64,000 nucleotides of DNA, taken from positions 496,001 to 560,000 of the forward strand of contig NW_017566997.1 of the NCBI RefSeq assembly GCF_001661265.1. The letters run 5' to 3'. The DNA is from Saitoella complicata NRRL Y-17804 (Eukaryota > Ascomycota > Saitoellomycetes > Saitoellales > Saitoellaceae). Of the stretch, positions 60,885 through 64,000 are shown piece by piece. Each line of letters starts with the position of its first letter. The first letter of the stretch is position 1. The position numbers were made by a program, and so were the translations under genes. The notes beneath the pieces were generated by a model, which had not been told where the DNA came from, did no database searches, and saw only the letters and a list, made by a program, of their open reading frames with translations.

Positions 60885-62438
60885 ATGGACAACAAGCATA
60901 AACAGAGGGTTCGAGTCATTGGACGTAGGGAAGCGATGCGTACCTCGACCGCGGAGCTGTTCGAACGGGTATTGGCGCCCCCTTTTCAAGTAAGAGGATG
61001 GATGCTGATGGGTACGATGATAGGCAGTCTCCCCACCACCTAAACAAATCCCAGCTCTCACAGCCGAGACACACCCCGTCCCCGGGCTCCTCAGCCCGCC
61101 CTCGAGCTCTCTATCCCCCGCGTTCGAGTTTGGAGCGGGAGGGGTGATGGATGTTGACGTTAGTCTTGGGTTGAGGGGCGTTGAGGGGTATTTTGGGACG
61201 GGGGAGAGGGGGGGATTGCCCACTGCGAGTCGATTCAAGTTTGTGGATCCGAGGCGTGCTCTTCCATCTTCTCCCTCGGCGTTTCCTACTCCGCACACAT
61301 CACCGATTTCGAAGTCGAAGAGGCCGGGGTTGATTTGGCGCAACTCCACCGAACGGCTCTGGGGCCATGGCCATACCCACCGTCATCATCCACCTCGCGC
61401 CCGGGCCCCCGAAACTGCGAAAGAACGGGAGAGGCGGCTCAAGACACGGCCGGAGTTTGGACAGGGGTGGAGGGAGGTTCATGGTGTCGTTGGGGTTGAG
61501 ATGAGGTTTGGAGGTGGGAGGGGGTTGGTTGGGAGGGGGAGGAAGTTGGTTGGGGAGGTGGAGGTGGTGTTGGAGGGGGAGGAGGGGGATGGGGTGGGTG
61601 GAGCTGTTGTGGTGAGTAATATGTGTAAGGGGGGATTGAGGGAGTGTGCTGACGAGTGGGGGCACAGGTCTTCTTGTTTAATGATGTGCTTGTAACGGGG
61701 GTTAAGGCCGTGAACTCTACAAAGCTGGTTGACCAGACCGTGCTGCCAGTCACGAAGATCGAGATATCGTCACCGCAGGCGGGACATATCACCATATCCA
61801 CCCGACGCTCTCACCAAACCGTCCGATTTACGGACGAAGCCCCATGTACCTCCTTTTACTGCACCCTCCAACAAACAATCGAAGTACGTCGACATCTAGT
61901 CATGGCTCGTTCTCAACTCGCCGCAATGAAGATGTTGAAGGGGAATGCATATGCGGGTGGTGCTGGTGGTGGGTTGACGTTTGATCCCTCGTTTTTGTCT
62001 ACACTTCAGGAATCACTGGGACATGATAAATACGGTACCGTATCATCCTTCGCCTCAGTCGCCTCAGTCGCCTCGAACGTCTCGATGGTGTCAACATCCT
62101 CGTTCCAGTACAACGCCGACGTGGTATGGTACCCCGACGAAATGGCTGATGTATGTATGGCGTGCCGTACCACGCGTTTCGGGGTTTTGGTGAGGAAACA
62201 TCATTGTCGGATGTGTGGGCGTGTTATTTGTTGGAAGTGTTCGGAGTTTGTTAGGGAGGGGGAAAAGGAAAAGGAGACGAGGGTTTGTGGGGGTTGTGCT
62301 CGGGATGGGGATGGGAGGGAGAAGGAAGGGAGTGAGGATGAGGAGGGGGAGGAGGGGGAGTGGATGTGGAACGGGAGTTGGCCGGGGACGGAGGAGACGG
62401 TGTATGAGAGTGATGCGGAGACGGTAAAGGGGAAGTGA
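60885..62438 (+). CDS. PH and FYVE domain protein
   Basis: Exons 60885-60989, 61024-61611 and 61668-62438 give about 487 aa. The second splice (56-nt intron) is secure: it joins the PH-domain strands to VFLFNDVLVTGVKA. The PH domain continues to about TSFYCTLQQTIEVRR. A FYVE finger is near the C terminus: WYPDEMADVCMAC, VRKHHCRMCGRVICWKC and VCGGC, giving eight zinc ligands and the RKHHCR pocket for PI3P. This suggests an endosomal or vacuolar membrane protein, like an FGD-type protein without a RhoGEF domain. The first intron would be only 34 nt and the start is uncertain; MFEARIMDNKHK at 60867 is another option. Confidence 0.75.
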
Positions 62439-62752
62439 GAACGGTATTTGGACGCTTTTATGTGCCTTTGATATCTCATGTGCAGGAGTACGACAATGAG
62501 ATGGAACAGCCAATTCAAAGAGAGAGTGAAAGAACGAGCTCGAGAGGGCAAATGATATTAAGTAAAACGAGTGTGATTGATTATATTGCAATTGCTGAGG
62601 GACGAGTTCGAAGTGGCCCACCAGCTGACCCTGACCGCATCGTGCTGGGCTGCCCACCGCTACTGAGATCCGGCCCTCGATGCGTATACGCGGAAACAGA
62701 CAAACCTAACCTCCAACAGCCCCCATCCCATCCCATCCACAACGACCGCGGG
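62439..62752. promoter_or_regulatory. CTR9 promoter region
   Basis: 314 bp between the FYVE gene and CTR9. It holds CAGCTG at 62622-62627 in the context ACCAGCTGACCC. No gene seen, although the frame is open from upstream. Confidence 0.4.
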
Positions 62753-64000
62753 ATGAGTCACCAAGATGCCCGTGCTCCGCGCACCTTCGACATCCCCATG
62801 CGCAGCGGAGACGCCCTCGAGATGGACTGCTCCGCCCTCGTGGAGGACCCAACCGAAGTCTGCGAGATCCTCGAAAGCGAGGATTGCAGAGCGAGTTTGT
62901 GGGCGAAGCTGGCGTATGAATATAACTTGCAGGGAATGACTGATCAGGCGATTGAAATTTTGGAGAGGGGGTCAAAAGGTGCGTGAAGATCATGAGTTTG
63001 TGTGAGGGGGGTTGTGGATGCGGATGCTAACGTGTGTGGATATAGCGCCTGCGCTTCAGAAACAAGATGAGAAATTGCCGTTGAAGGGATTCCTCGCCGC
63101 GCTTTACCTGAGAAAAGCACGTACCGCACCAGCCCGTGCATCCGAAACGACCTTCGGCACCGAAGCCAAAACGAAAGACTTCTACTTCGGCAAAGCGACC
63201 TCCGAACTCAACGATGCCCGTCGCTTAGATTTCAAATGGCACATGAACCCGCTTTTTCAGGGGATCTTCCAAACGATGCGTTCCGGCTCGATCGAGGAGA
63301 CGAGACGAGCCTTCGATGCCGTACACGCCAAAACTGCGGCCAATAAACCCAACTTAGTGGCGTTGTTGGGACGCGCGAAAGTGTTGTATGAGAAGAAGAA
63401 GTGGAAGGAGTCGTTGAAGGAGTATCAGCGAGTCTTGACGTTAAGGCCGACTATGCGACCTGATCCGCGTATTGGGATTGGATTGTGTTATTGGAAGTTG
63501 GGGAGGAAGGAGATGGCGAAAGCGGCTTGGGAACGCTCGAATAAGGTTGAGGAGAATGCGAGTGCGACGGCGTTGTTGGGATTGTGGTATGTTGATGCGG
63601 CGAATAATACGATGGATCCGGGGGAGGCTACGCCGCTTTATCAGAAGGGATTCCAGCTCTCGCAGGCTGGGCATAAGATGGCGCCGGGTGGGGTTCCGGC
63701 TGCGGCTGTCCCGCTTATTGGCCAGCTTTTCTCGAAGAAGGCATATGAGAAAGCCATCGGGGCCGCCGAAAAACTGATCAAAACCACGGACGTGAAGACC
63801 GTGTTGAGTGATTTGTACATGTGGCTAGCTCGTGCACACCACGCTCAAGGCCACCACGAACTCGCACAGCGCAATTATCAACTCGCCGTCCAACTCAACG
63901 AAGACAACCTCGTTGCCAAATTCGGGTTGGCGCAGATGTATGTCCAGTTGAACAAGAACGACGAGGAGCATGGGCGTCATGCTGCTAGGAATGCATTCCA
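62753..64000 (+). CDS. CTR9: Ctr9, TPR scaffold of the Paf1 complex (3' truncated by window)
   Basis: Exon 1 (62753-62978) and exon 2 (63046 to the window edge) join across a 67-nt intron; 393 residues are visible. The start MSHQDARAPRTFDIPM and the first helix pair DCRASLWAKLAYEYNLQGMT match Ctr9. TPR units follow: LKGFLAALYLRKARTAP, FYFGKATSELNDARRLD, NLVALLGRARVLYEKKKWKE, RIGIGLCYWKLGRKEMAKAAW and YMWLARAHHAQGHHELAQRN. Ctr9 holds together the Paf1 elongation complex, which promotes H2B ubiquitination and H3K4/K36 methylation by Pol II-bound enzymes including Set2. The gene continues past the window; full-length homologues are about 1000-1100 aa. Confidence 0.93.

Overview
This is nuclear DNA of a fungus, most likely an ascomycete. 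The genes are compact, about 38 in 64 kb. Spliceosomal introns are short (mostly 50-70 nt) with GT..AG ends and CTAAC/CTGAC-like branch sites. The gene set is fungal: SEC72, A49, FAF1, RSA3, RIX1, the ERF4 palmitoyltransferase subunit, a DUF1770 protein and a Spd1/Dif1-like ribonucleotide reductase inhibitor. A Mago nashi homologue rules out Saccharomyces-like yeasts. A filamentous ascomycete or a member of Taphrinomycotina fits, but I cannot decide from sequence alone.

Layout, left to right. 1-13.8 kb: the 3' end of SEC72, RPA49, INO80, the divergent ribosome-assembly pair LSG1/LTV1, the amidase NTA1 and a CBF1-type bHLH factor. 14-25.2 kb: an F-box protein, a DUF1770 protein, HIS6, FAF1, a ten-exon mitochondrial GABA transaminase, SET2 and RSA3. 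25.5-37.8 kb: the importin KAP104, a small RNR-inhibitor-like gene, RIX1, a membrane acyltransferase, a DUF89 phosphatase and the mitochondrial Obg GTPase MTG2. 38.2-45.6 kb: a more accessory stretch with a dienelactone hydrolase, an eleven-exon MFS permease, 1.4 kb without recognisable genes, and an amidase. 45.9-54 kb: mitoribosomal uS11m, a multispanning membrane protein, a broken alpha/beta hydrolase, an intron-containing tRNA-Pro(CGG), HEM1, an interrupted mago and ERF4. 54-64 kb: a NIPA-type transporter, ALG2, an alpha-actinin, an unknown gene, a PH-FYVE protein and the 5' part of CTR9.

Ribosome production is strikingly represented: RPA49 (Pol I), LSG1 and RIX1 and RSA3 (60S), LTV1 and FAF1 (40S), plus MTG2 and uS11m for the mitoribosome. 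Chromatin and Pol II elongation are represented by INO80, SET2 and CTR9. Many genes share divergent promoters. These promoters repeatedly carry a CAGCTG palindrome, usually inside GCAGCTG. A 13-base element is shared exactly by two of them.

I found no CRISPR array, integrated virus, LTR element or DNA transposon, and no clearly new multi-gene system. The observations most worth checking are the recurrent promoter motif, the interrupted mago frame, the truncated hydrolase beside the tRNA, and the transporter/amidase/hydrolase neighbourhood.
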